64,000 nt of DNA. Source: CAWGXG01 sp963826505 (GTDB taxonomy: Bacteria; Chloroflexota; Anaerolineae; Aggregatilineales; Aggregatilineaceae). Shown one piece after another: positions 15,987 through 23,832 of this stretch (position 1 is its first letter; every line of letters begins with the position of its first letter). Made by a program: the position numbers and the translations under genes. The DNA lies in contig CAWGXG010000007.1 in the NCBI GenBank assembly GCA_963826505.1, positions 1,116,001 through 1,180,000 on the forward strand, written 5' to 3'. The notes below the pieces were generated by a model. The model had not been told where the DNA came from and ran no database searches. It worked only from the letters and a program-made list of their open reading frames with translations.

Positions 15987-16685
15987 ATCGATACTATTGT
16001 TGAAGCCCTCAAACAGGCGCTGCGCCTGATCGTCGCGCTCGATCCTGCGGTCACTGAAATCGTGCTGCGCTCACTGCAAACTACAGTGAGCGCACTTGTG
16101 ATCAGCGTGATCGTGGGCATCCCGATCGGGACATGGTTGGGGTTGGTGAAGATCCCCGGCAGACAACTGATCCATGCTTTCATCTATACCGGCATGGGGC
16201 TGCCACCGGTCGTGGTCGGGCTGGTAGTCTACCTGTTCCTGTCGCGTAGCGGCCCGTTAGGCGAGCTGGGTTGGCTGTTCACCGTGCGGGCGATGGTGGT
16301 TGCACAGGTGATCCTGGCGACCCCGCTGATTGTCGGCGTGACGATGAGCAGCGTGCAGGCCGTCGATCCGGCCCTGCGTACACAGTTGCGCGCGCTGGGC
16401 GCGACGCGCTGGCAGGCAACGCTGGCCGTGCTGCTGGAGGCGCGTTTTGGGGTGATGGTTGGCGTGGCGGCGGGTTTTGGCGCGATTATTTCCGAGGTAG
16501 GTGCGGTGACGCTTGTCGGTGGAAATATTGATGGCCGCACCCGTGTCCTGACCACGGCCATCGTGCTCGAAACGCGCCGGGGTAATTTCGATGTGGCCCT
16601 GGCGTTGGGAATCATTCTGCTGGCGCTGGCCTTCGCGGCCAACCTGGTCATGGCGTTGGGGCAGGGAAAGCTCACCAAATCCTGA
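15987..16685 (+). CDS. tupB: Tungstate ABC transporter permease
   Basis: A membrane permease of about 232 residues with five or six helices and the conserved cytoplasmic loop RALGATRWQATLAVLLEAR that contacts the ATPase. It resembles TupB rather than ModB. The start is unusual: no ATG, GTG or TTG stands behind the good ribosome-binding site GGGAGG (15976-15981). An ATC at 15987 is 5 bases downstream and would give (M)DTIVEALKQAL, the length expected for TupB. The only upstream ATG in frame (15942) overlaps tupA by 28 bases and adds 15 residues unlike the family. Either a rare ATC start is used or the reference has an ATG-to-ATC error. Its stop shares a base with tupC (TGATG). Confidence 0.88.
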   Translation: MDTIVEALKQALRLIVALDPAVTEIVLRSLQTTVSALVISVIVGIPIGTWLGLVKIPGRQLIHAFIYTGMGLPPVVVGLVVYLFLSRSGPLGELGWLFTVRAMVVAQVILATPLIVGVTMSSVQAVDPALRTQLRALGATRWQATLAVLLEARFGVMVGVAAGFGAIISEVGAVTLVGGNIDGRTRVLTTAIVLETRRGNFDVALALGIILLALAFAANLVMALGQGKLTKS

Positions 16686-17419
16686 TGAACGAGCCAATCT
16701 ATACTATCACGAATCTGGTCAAGACCTACGGGGCGCGCACGGTGCTGCGCATCCCAACCTTGACCGTCGAACAAGGTGAGATCCTGGCGCTGGTGGGGCC
16801 CAGTGGCACCGGCAAGAGTACGCTGCTGCGCCTGATGGCCTTGCTCGAAGCGCCCACCGCCGGAAGCGTTACGCTCCACACGGACGGCGAGCGGGTCGGG
16901 TTTTCTACTGCGTCCATCGAACAGCGCCGCCAGTTTGTGATGGTCTTCCAACGGCCCGCGCTGCTCAGCCGCAGTGTGTACGCCAACGTGGCCTATGGGC
17001 TGCGCATGCGCGGCCAGCGGGACGGACACTCGCGAATCGAAGCCGTATTGGAGCGGGTCGCGCTGGATCACCTGGCCAACGCGCGACCGCATACGCTGTC
17101 CGGCGGGGAGATGCAGCGCGTCGCGGTGGCGCGCGCGCTGATCTGCGAGCCGCGCATTCTGCTGCTCGACGAGCCGACCGCTAACCTCGATCCCTACAAC
17201 GTCCGGCTGATCGAAGGGTTGGTGTCCGAACAGCATGCCGGGCACGGCACAACCGTGGTCCTGGTGACGCACAATGTCTTCCAGGCGCGCCGACTGGCGA
17301 CCCGTGTCGCGCTGCTGTTGGAGGGCGAAGTCGTCGAAGTGGCACCGACAGAAGAGTTCTTCACCGCCCCGCGCGATCCGCGTACGGCTGCGTTTGTTTC
17401 CGGCGATCTGGTGTATTGA
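16685..17419 (+). CDS. tupC: Tungstate ABC transporter ATP-binding protein
   Basis: The 244-residue ATPase of the tungstate importer. Walker A is GPSGTGKST (about 38-46), the signature LSGGEMQRVAVARAL and Walker B ILLLDEPTANLD, with the switch histidine in VLVTHNVFQA. The helical segment (FQRPALLSRSVYANVAYGLRMR) is typical of the TupC/ModC/PstB group. It starts one base inside the tupB stop codon, so the three genes are one operon. It lacks the C-terminal oxyanion-binding domain of ModC, leaving sensing to the divergent GntR-type protein. Confidence 0.93.
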   Translation: MNEPIYTITNLVKTYGARTVLRIPTLTVEQGEILALVGPSGTGKSTLLRLMALLEAPTAGSVTLHTDGERVGFSTASIEQRRQFVMVFQRPALLSRSVYANVAYGLRMRGQRDGHSRIEAVLERVALDHLANARPHTLSGGEMQRVAVARALICEPRILLLDEPTANLDPYNVRLIEGLVSEQHAGHGTTVVLVTHNVFQARRLATRVALLLEGEVVEVAPTEEFFTAPRDPRTAAFVSGDLVY

Positions 17420-17781
17420 CGCGATTCCATTCGTTGCCTTCAGTATACAAGGGCAATTGCATCCAACGGATTTTACGAATGATCGGCGTAAATCAGCGTT
17501 GTCGCGATTAGCCCCCATCCCTAAATCCCCTTCTCATGTTATAGAGAGGGAGCTTACTGGTCCATTATCTTACCCTATCCACTCCGTGAAGAGGGGGCGC
17601 GCGGCGGCAGCCGCGTTGGGGGTGGGGCAAACCACGCGCCACCAATTCACACGCGCAATTCGAATTTGATGCAATTACGCGCCAGTTTACCGTCCTCACT
17701 CGCCAGAATGCCCCAGGTTCGTTACAGTATGCACGTTGCCAATTTTCCAATGATTGCTTTCATAAGGATGGATTATCCGCC
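17420..17781. other. 362-base intergenic region with repeat-like segment
   Basis: No gene is supported. Around 17510-17555 is a C/T-rich stretch (CCCCCATCCCTAAATCCCC) followed by GAGAGGGAG and, near 17590, AGAGGGGGCG, resembling a decayed inverted repeat of the kind scattered between genes. The last 60 bases before 17782 are A/T-richer and should hold the promoter of the next operon; I could not single out a convincing -35/-10 pair. Confidence 0.4.
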
Positions 17782-19044
17782 ATGCAATTTGACGTTCATC
17801 TCATCCGTGCAGTGTTCCCTGCCCTGCATGTGCCGGTAGACGAAAGCACATTGCCTATTTTTCTCGACAATCCCGCTGGTTCACAGGTTCCCCAACCTGT
17901 GATCGACGCCACCGCAGACTATTATGTGCACAAGAACGCCAATCAAGGCGGACTCTTCGCGACGAGTCGTCTGACCAGTGAAGTCGTCCAGGCCGCCCGC
18001 GAGCGCATGGCGGACTTCTTGAACGCGTCCCGCTCCGACGAAATCGTCTTTGGCCCCAATATGACGACGCTGAATTTCGCGCTCAGCCGTGCGATCGGGC
18101 AGACGCTCGTGCCGGGTGACGAGATCGTCGTCACTCGCATGGATCATGACGCCAACATCATGCCCTGGCTGCGCGTGGCTGAAGAACGCGGTTTGACGGT
18201 GCGCTGGGTGGACATCCACCCCGAGGATTGCACGCTGGACATGGCCAGCTATGAGCGGGCGCTCACCAGCCGGACCAAGGTCGTCGCGGTCGTGCACGCC
18301 TCCAACGCAGTTGGCACGATCAACCCGATTGGCCCGATTGTGGACATGGCGCACGCGATGGGAGCGCTGGTCGTGGTGGATGCCGTGCAGAGCGCGCCGC
18401 ATGTGGGTCTGGACGTACGGGCGCTGGGCTGCGATTTCTTGCTGTGTTCCGCCTATAAGTTCTTCGGTCCGCATATCGGCATCCTGTGGGGGCGTTATGA
18501 CCTGCTGGCGGCTCTACCCGCCTACAAAGTGCGCCCCTCGAAAGACGTGCCACCCTTCCGTTGGGAGACGGGCACCCCCAGTTTCGAGACGATTCACGGG
18601 GTATCCGCCGCGCTCGACTATCTGGCGTCTGTGGGCGAGCAGTTCGGGCAAGGCGAATTCCCGGGGTATGATGGGCGGCGGTTGGTATTCAAACGCGCCA
18701 TGGCTGCCATCCAGCAGTACGAGCAGACGCTTGCCCAGCACCTGATCGCAGGGCTGCTGGCGCTGCCTGGCGTGACCGTCGCCGGGATCACCGATCCGGC
18801 GCGCGGGGACCTGCGCGTACCCACGGTGGCTTTTGTGATGGACGGTTGCGCGCCGCGCGACATCGCGGCTGGGCTGGGGGACCAGCACATTTACGTATGG
18901 CACGGCAACTATTACGCGCAGGAGATCATGGAGCGCCTGGGACACGGCGAACAGGGTATGGTTCGGGTGGGACCGGTTCATTACAACACGCTAGAGGAAA
19001 TCGATCGCCTGATCGCGGTCCTGGGGACGCTGCACGCTTGCTAG
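17782..19044 (+). CDS. PLP-dependent enzyme, class V aminotransferase fold
   Basis: A 420-residue fold-type I PLP enzyme resembling the cysteine-desulfurase-like family typified by Vibrio VC1184. The Schiff-base lysine is Lys226 (CSAYKFFGPHIGI), the cofactor-binding Asp200 lies in VVVDAVQSAPH, and the N-terminus has IFLDNPAGSQVP. In true SufS/IscS enzymes a cysteine sits in the mobile C-terminal loop; here the matching segment reads WHGNYYAQE without cysteine, so desulfurase activity is not supported. It leads an operon with a URO-D family protein (30 bases downstream), an aldo/keto reductase, a broken flavoprotein and a ferredoxin. The substrate is unknown; an epimerase or lyase role is equally possible. 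Confidence 0.85.
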   Translation: MQFDVHLIRAVFPALHVPVDESTLPIFLDNPAGSQVPQPVIDATADYYVHKNANQGGLFATSRLTSEVVQAARERMADFLNASRSDEIVFGPNMTTLNFALSRAIGQTLVPGDEIVVTRMDHDANIMPWLRVAEERGLTVRWVDIHPEDCTLDMASYERALTSRTKVVAVVHASNAVGTINPIGPIVDMAHAMGALVVVDAVQSAPHVGLDVRALGCDFLLCSAYKFFGPHIGILWGRYDLLAALPAYKVRPSKDVPPFRWETGTPSFETIHGVSAALDYLASVGEQFGQGEFPGYDGRRLVFKRAMAAIQQYEQTLAQHLIAGLLALPGVTVAGITDPARGDLRVPTVAFVMDGCAPRDIAAGLGDQHIYVWHGNYYAQEIMERLGHGEQGMVRVGPVHYNTLEEIDRLIAVLGTLHAC

Positions 19045-19074
19045 GGACCGCCAGCCAGTGACTGAGGATACACC

Positions 19075-20022
19075 ATGAATAAACGCGACACTGTTCTGAG
19101 TTTGCTCGACGCGGACACGGTTCCGACTACTATCCCGGCGGCGTTCTTCCTGCATTTTCCGCCGGAATTTCGCGAAGGGCAGGCGTCGGTCGACAAACAC
19201 CTGGAATATTTCCATTACACGGGCATGGATCTCGTCAAGATTCAGTACGAGAAACCCTTTCCGAAGATTCCCACCATCCAAAAACCGGCAGACTGGGACC
19301 GGATGCCGCGTTATGGGCGCGACTTCTTCGAGGGGCAGTTGGCGGCCGTCGAAGGGCTGGTCAAGGCGGCCAAGCACGAGGCGGTCATCGTCGTGACGCT
19401 CTACTCGCCCTTTATGAGCGCGGGGCATACCACCAGCGACGCGCTGCTGACGCAGCATCTCGCGCAGGATCCCGACAAAGTCAAGATTGGGATGGAAATC
19501 ATCACGGACAGCCTGCTGTTGTTTGCTCGCGAGTGTCTCAAACTCGGCGTGGACGGGTTCTACGCCTCCACGCAGGGCGGCGAAGCCGGGCGCTTCGCGG
19601 ATAGCAGCGTGTTCGATCACTACATCAAGCCGTACGACTACGCCGTGATGGACGAGATCAACCGGGCGGGCACGTTCAACATTTTGCACGTGTGCGACTA
19701 CCAGCGCGATTACGACGATTTCTCGCCGTTTCTGGACTATCCCGGCGACGTGGTCAACTGCCCGCTCACCGTGGGCGATACGACACTGACGCCAGCCGAT
19801 GCGGCGCGCCTGTTTGGGCGGCCATATATGGGCGGCATGGAACGCATGGGAGTTCTCGCCAGCGGTACGCCGGAGCAGGTTCGGCAGGCTGCGGAAGATG
19901 TGCTGCGCGCCGCGCCCGATCGCTTCATTCTGGCGGCGGACTGCACCGTGCCCAGCGAAACCCCCTGGGATAACCTCAAGGCGGCCATCGATGCCGCGCA
20001 TACCTACACACGAAAGGCATGA
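19075..20022 (+). CDS. Uroporphyrinogen decarboxylase (URO-D) family protein
   Basis: A 315-residue TIM-barrel protein of the URO-D family. It starts MNKRDTVLSLLD and has the family elements ARECLKLGVDGFYASTQGG, FNILHVCDY and the C-terminal FILAADCTVPSETPWDNLKAAI. Genuine HemE has an N-terminal substrate-binding RQAGR motif that is absent here, so it is more likely one of the many paralogues that act as methyltransferases on methoxylated or methylated compounds. No corrinoid protein is adjacent. The gene overlaps the following aldo/keto reductase by 4 bases. A second, unrelated-looking paralogue lies at 46064. Substrate unknown. Confidence 0.83.
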   Translation: MNKRDTVLSLLDADTVPTTIPAAFFLHFPPEFREGQASVDKHLEYFHYTGMDLVKIQYEKPFPKIPTIQKPADWDRMPRYGRDFFEGQLAAVEGLVKAAKHEAVIVVTLYSPFMSAGHTTSDALLTQHLAQDPDKVKIGMEIITDSLLLFARECLKLGVDGFYASTQGGEAGRFADSSVFDHYIKPYDYAVMDEINRAGTFNILHVCDYQRDYDDFSPFLDYPGDVVNCPLTVGDTTLTPADAARLFGRPYMGGMERMGVLASGTPEQVRQAAEDVLRAAPDRFILAADCTVPSETPWDNLKAAIDAAHTYTRKA

Positions 20023-21035
20023 TGATGACCTTACCCGTCGATCCGACCTATGTGGCCGCGCCTACCCGCTACGACGGCATGACCTACGTACGCAGCGGAC
20101 GCAGTGGGTTGCAGCTCCCGGCGATTTCCTTGGGTCTTTGGCATAACTTCGGCGGCGTGGACACCAGCGAGAACGCGCGCGCCATGCTGCGGCGCGCCTT
20201 CGACCTGGGTGTCACGCATTTCGATCTCGCCAATAATTACGGGCCACCGGCTGGCTCCGCCGAAGAAACGTTTGGGAGCATCTTTCAGAAGGATTTCCGC
20301 CCCTACCGCGACGAATTAATCATTTCGAGCAAGGCCGGGTACTACATGTGGCCCGGGCCGTATGGCGAATGGGGCACGCGCAAATACCTGATCGCCAGCC
20401 TGGACCAGAGCCTCAAACGTATGGGGTTGGAGTATGTAGACCTGTTCTACAGCCACCGCTTTGACCCGAATACGCCGCTGGAAGAGACGATGGGCGCGCT
20501 CGATCACCTCGTGCGGCAGGGCAAAGCGCTGTATGTGGGCATTTCGAACTACAACGCCGAGCAGACGCGCCAGGCCGCGCAGATTCTGCGCGATCTGGGG
20601 ACACCCTGCCTGATCAACCAGGTGCGTTACAGCATGTTCGATCGTTGGGTTGAGCCAGACTTGCTGGATACTGCGCAGGCGGAGGGCGTCGGGCTGATCT
20701 TCTTCTCGCCGCTGGCCCAGGGACTGCTGACCGATCGCTACCTGAACGGCATCCCCGACGATTCACGCGCGGGCAAGCCGTGGACTTTCCTCAAGCAAGA
20801 CCGCATCACCGAGGATGTGCTGGCGAAGGTCCGCCGTCTGAATGCGTTGGCGCAGGGGCGCGGGCAAACGCTGGCGCAGATGGCGCTGGCCTGGGTGCTG
20901 CGTCACCCGGCGGCGACTTCGGCGCTGATCGGGGCGAGCAGCGTCCGGCAGGTGGAAGATAACGCCGCTACCGTGAACGCGCTGGCGTTCTCTAGCGACG
21001 AGTTGCAGACCATCGAGGCGATACTCGCCTCGTAA
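20019..21035 (+). CDS. Aldo/keto reductase, YghZ-like
   Basis: A 338-residue NADPH-dependent aldo/keto reductase close to the E. coli YghZ/L-glyceraldehyde 3-phosphate reductase group. The catalytic tetrad is visible: Asp and Tyr in THFDLANNYGPPAGSAEE, Lys in LIISSKAGYYMWPG and His in DLFYSHRFDPNTPLEET. The long insertion YYMWPGPYGEWGTRKYL is typical of this subgroup, as is LIGASSVRQVEDN near the cofactor site. Three ATGs in a row (20019, 20022, 20025) overlap the stop of the upstream URO-D gene, so translational coupling is clear although the exact start is not. It probably reduces a small hydroxyaldehyde. Confidence 0.92.
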   Translation: MMMTLPVDPTYVAAPTRYDGMTYVRSGRSGLQLPAISLGLWHNFGGVDTSENARAMLRRAFDLGVTHFDLANNYGPPAGSAEETFGSIFQKDFRPYRDELIISSKAGYYMWPGPYGEWGTRKYLIASLDQSLKRMGLEYVDLFYSHRFDPNTPLEETMGALDHLVRQGKALYVGISNYNAEQTRQAAQILRDLGTPCLINQVRYSMFDRWVEPDLLDTAQAEGVGLIFFSPLAQGLLTDRYLNGIPDDSRAGKPWTFLKQDRITEDVLAKVRRLNALAQGRGQTLAQMALAWVLRHPAATSALIGASSVRQVEDNAATVNALAFSSDELQTIEAILAS

Positions 21036-21094
21036 ACGACGCTGTATGGCGGGCGCGGCAGCCCATGCTCAGACTGACAAGGAGACTTGCACCG

Positions 21095-21725
21095 ATGACC
21101 ACCTGGCATGAGTACGTCCAACAGCATGGGATGATTCCGGATTGGCCCTATCCGGTGCGCTACGGATCGGAGCGCGTCATACACACGGATGTGTTGGTGT
21201 TGGGCGTGCAAATCCGCGTCCTACGCCGTCGCGGCGGACGACCCGGTGCTCGCCCGTGATCAGGTAGAACGCGAGAAAGCGCGCGTGTACGCGCCGCTCC
21301 AGCCGCGCGGGCGCAGCATCGGCTGGAAGGAGCTTAACGCCGGAATCTGTCGCGTCATGCAGGACTATTGCGGCGAATACAAAGCGGAGACGACGCTCAA
21401 CCAGGGCTTGCGGCTGCTGGGCGAGATTCGCGACTCCGAGGCGGCGTCAGTTGGCGCGGCGAATCCGCACGAGCTGGCGCGCGCGGTGGAATCGCCCGAC
21501 GGCGAACTCATCCACGCGTCGCTGGCACGCCGGGCCAGCAGCGCCCTGCTGAGTTTCGCCCGGCTCGATTATCCCCAGCTGGATCCGCCGGAGTGGCACA
21601 AGCTGCTGCCGATCAGGTTGGAGGATGGCCGCGTCACCGCCGAGGAATGGCCCTTGGATTACCATCTGCAAGCGCCTTATGCCCCGACCTATGAAGAAAA
21701 TTACTGGCTGCACTGCGAGCTTTGA
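21095..21725 (+). pseudogene. Fumarate reductase/AprA-like flavoprotein remnant, internal deletion and frameshift
   Basis: The start (ATG 21095, with AAGGAG upstream) encodes the N-terminus of an FAD-dependent flavoprotein: residues 1-37 run to STDVLVLG-like HTDVLVLG, where the FAD-binding GGGxAG loop should begin. The frame then breaks near 21205-21215, and from there a second frame encodes what looks like the C-terminal helical region of succinate dehydrogenase/fumarate reductase/AprA-type flavoproteins (RGRSIGWKELNAGICRVMQ, ETTLNQGLRLLGEIRDSEA) up to 21725. Most of the FAD and active-site domain, about 350 residues, is missing. The product cannot be functional. The adjacent ferredoxin gene, its normal electron partner, is intact. 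An assembly collapse is possible. Confidence 0.78.
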
Positions 21726-21738
21726 GAGGGAAACGCCC

Positions 21739-22083
21739 GTGACTCACTCAGCCAGAATGGTTCCCAACCCGCCCACCCCTAACCGGGCGATCGCATTCGA
21801 TCCGGAGATCTGTACCGGCTGTAATCAGTGCGTTGAGATTTGCCGGTTCGATGTTTTGATGCCCAACCCGGACAAAAAACAGCCGCCGCTGGTGTTGTAC
21901 CCGGATGAGTGCTGGTACTGCGGCTGCTGCGTGCTCGAATGCAACTTTCCCGGCGCGATCACGCTGCTGCACCCGCTCAACCAGAGCATTTCCGTCGTGT
22001 GGAAGAACGCAACGAATGGCGAGAGTTTCCGGCTGGGTATGCTCAATCCGCCGCCGCCCAACACGCGCCCGCCCGCGAAGTAG
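21739..22083 (+). CDS. AprB-like ferredoxin with two [4Fe-4S] sites
   Basis: A 114-residue ferredoxin with two CxxCxxCxxxC motifs: CTGCNQCVEIC and CWYCGCCVLEC, each able to ligate a [4Fe-4S] cluster. A Pro-rich tail follows (PPPPNTRPPAK). The GTG at 21739 is chosen because GAGAGGG stands about 8 bases upstream; ATG 21757 has no such site. The protein resembles AprB-like subunits that receive electrons from the preceding flavoprotein. That partner is a deletion remnant here, so the ferredoxin is either orphaned or serves another enzyme. Confidence 0.85.
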   Translation: MTHSARMVPNPPTPNRAIAFDPEICTGCNQCVEICRFDVLMPNPDKKQPPLVLYPDECWYCGCCVLECNFPGAITLLHPLNQSISVVWKNATNGESFRLGMLNPPPPNTRPPAK

Positions 22084-22326
22084 GAACAAAGACAACTCAC
22101 TATAGGGGATGCAGAGGAACAATAGGAGAAGAACTGAGATTATAAAATCCGCCTGCTTTTCTCCGCGCGCGCTGCGTTCTCTGTGGTGAAAGCTGCTCTT
22201 AAGCATTTCCCCTGACGCTCGTTATCTCACGCCGAGTTCAGACATGCTAGAATCTATTCGCAGGACGCGACACCGCGCACGCGCCCCCTGGCGGGCCCCC
22301 GCGCATTTACCAGGAAGGAAGGTCCT

Positions 22327-23784
22327 ATGTCTGACACTGCATCGATGTCTATCGTGATCTTTGGGGCGACCGGCGATCTCACGCGCCGCAAGTTGATCCC
22401 GGCGCTGTACAACCTCTACCGCAAAAACGAGCTTCCGCCGCAATCGCGCATCGTCGGCTTTTCCAACGAGTCGTATACCCTCGACGACTTCTGCGAGCGC
22501 CTGCGCGGCGGCGTGGAGGAATTCAGCCAGCCCACCTACGCCGAGGACACCTGGAACGGATTTGCGGCGATGCTTAGCTTCGTGCAGGGCGACCTGACCA
22601 GTGTGGACGACTTCAACGCGCTGCATACCACGCTCGCCCAGGCCGAGGGCGGACCGGCGGACCGGTTGTACTATCTGGCGATCACGCCGACGCTGTACCC
22701 GACGACCATCACCAATCTGGGCGCCGCGGGCATGGCGGCTCAGGATGGCGGCAAACGCAATATCATCGTGGAAAAGCCGTTCGGGCGCGATCTGGCCTCG
22801 GCGGAGGCGCTGAACAAGACGCTGCATGCGGCGTTCGACGAAAGCCAGATTTACCGCATCGATCATTATCTGGGCAAAGTGACAGCGGAAAACATCCTGT
22901 TTTTCCGCTTCGCGAACTCGGTTTTCGAGTCGGTGTGGGACCGCAACCATATCGACAATGTGCAGATCACCGTGGCCGAAAGCGTGGACGTGGGACATCG
23001 CGCCGGGTATTACGACAAAGCAGGCGTGCTGCGCGACATGTTCCAGAATCACCTGCTGCAACTGTTGACGCTGGTCACGATGGAGCCGCCCGCCTCGTTT
23101 GACGCGGACGAGATGCGCAACGAGAAAGTCAAAGTGCTGCGCGCTGTGCGCCCGATCGAGATAGAAGACACGGTGCGCGGGCAGTATGAGGGCTACTGTA
23201 CTACGGAGGGCGTCGCACCCCATTCCGTGACTCCGACCTTCGGCGCGCTGAAACTGTACGTCGATAACTGGCGTTGGCAGGGCGTGCCGTTTTATCTGCG
23301 GTCGGGCAAGTCGCTGGCCGACAAGGCGACTGAAGTGCTGCTTCAGTTCAAATGTCCGCCGCGCGCCATGTTCAGCATGCCGCACGTGGATTGGTGCAGC
23401 CCTAATTTGCTGTCGCTGTGCATCCAGCCGGACGAGGGTATCCAGTTCCGGTTTGAGACGAAAGTCCCCACGACGCCGCACGATACGCGCCCGGTCGAAA
23501 TGCGCTTCGAATATGGCGAGACGTTCGGCCCGAATGCCATCCCCGAAGCTTACGAGCGACTTTTGCTCGACGCGCTGCAAGGCGACGCCTCCTTGTTCAC
23601 TCGCAGTGACGAGATCGAAGCGGCGTGGCGCATCGTCGATCCGATTCTGGATGCGTGGCAAAGCCCGGATATGCCGCCCCTGCTGTCCTATGCCCCCGGC
23701 TCCTGGGGACCCGGCGCTGCCGACGAGCTGCTGGCGCGCGACGAGTTCGAGTGGATACTGAGCTGTTCCAACGAGGGCGAATGA
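22327..23784 (+). CDS. zwf: Glucose-6-phosphate 1-dehydrogenase
   Basis: A 485-residue enzyme that oxidises glucose 6-phosphate to 6-phosphogluconolactone with reduction of NADP (EC 1.1.1.49), the entry of the oxidative pentose phosphate pathway. The nucleotide-binding loop is GATGDLTRRKL, followed by IIVEKPFGRDL and the substrate-site signature YRIDHYLGK (around 177-185). The C-terminal half has the expected beta-sheet domain with VPFYLRSGKSL. Length is typical. A ribosome-binding site AAGGAAGG precedes the ATG. No 6-phosphogluconolactonase or gnd gene is nearby; the next gene on the strand, 48 bases on, is the TM0106-type nuclease. Confidence 0.97.
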   Translation: MSDTASMSIVIFGATGDLTRRKLIPALYNLYRKNELPPQSRIVGFSNESYTLDDFCERLRGGVEEFSQPTYAEDTWNGFAAMLSFVQGDLTSVDDFNALHTTLAQAEGGPADRLYYLAITPTLYPTTITNLGAAGMAAQDGGKRNIIVEKPFGRDLASAEALNKTLHAAFDESQIYRIDHYLGKVTAENILFFRFANSVFESVWDRNHIDNVQITVAESVDVGHRAGYYDKAGVLRDMFQNHLLQLLTLVTMEPPASFDADEMRNEKVKVLRAVRPIEIEDTVRGQYEGYCTTEGVAPHSVTPTFGALKLYVDNWRWQGVPFYLRSGKSLADKATEVLLQFKCPPRAMFSMPHVDWCSPNLLSLCIQPDEGIQFRFETKVPTTPHDTRPVEMRFEYGETFGPNAIPEAYERLLLDALQGDASLFTRSDEIEAAWRIVDPILDAWQSPDMPPLLSYAPGSWGPGAADELLARDEFEWILSCSNEGE

Positions 23785-23832
23785 GCTGTAAGGGATAGCT
23801 GTGTACAGCCTGCCCGATCAGCCTGAGCAATC

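Noticed and set aside
17782..19044. Annotation of the PLP enzyme as a cysteine desulfurase
   Set aside because: The active-site loop that should hold the catalytic cysteine reads HGNYYA; only the fold is supported.
19075..20022. HemE (haem biosynthesis) for either URO-D family gene
   Set aside because: Both lack the N-terminal RQAGR-type substrate-binding motif and sit in catabolic, not haem, contexts.
22222..23661. A 479-codon minus-strand open frame opposite zwf
   Set aside because: Antisense to an intact glucose-6-phosphate dehydrogenase and of Arg/His-rich shadow composition.
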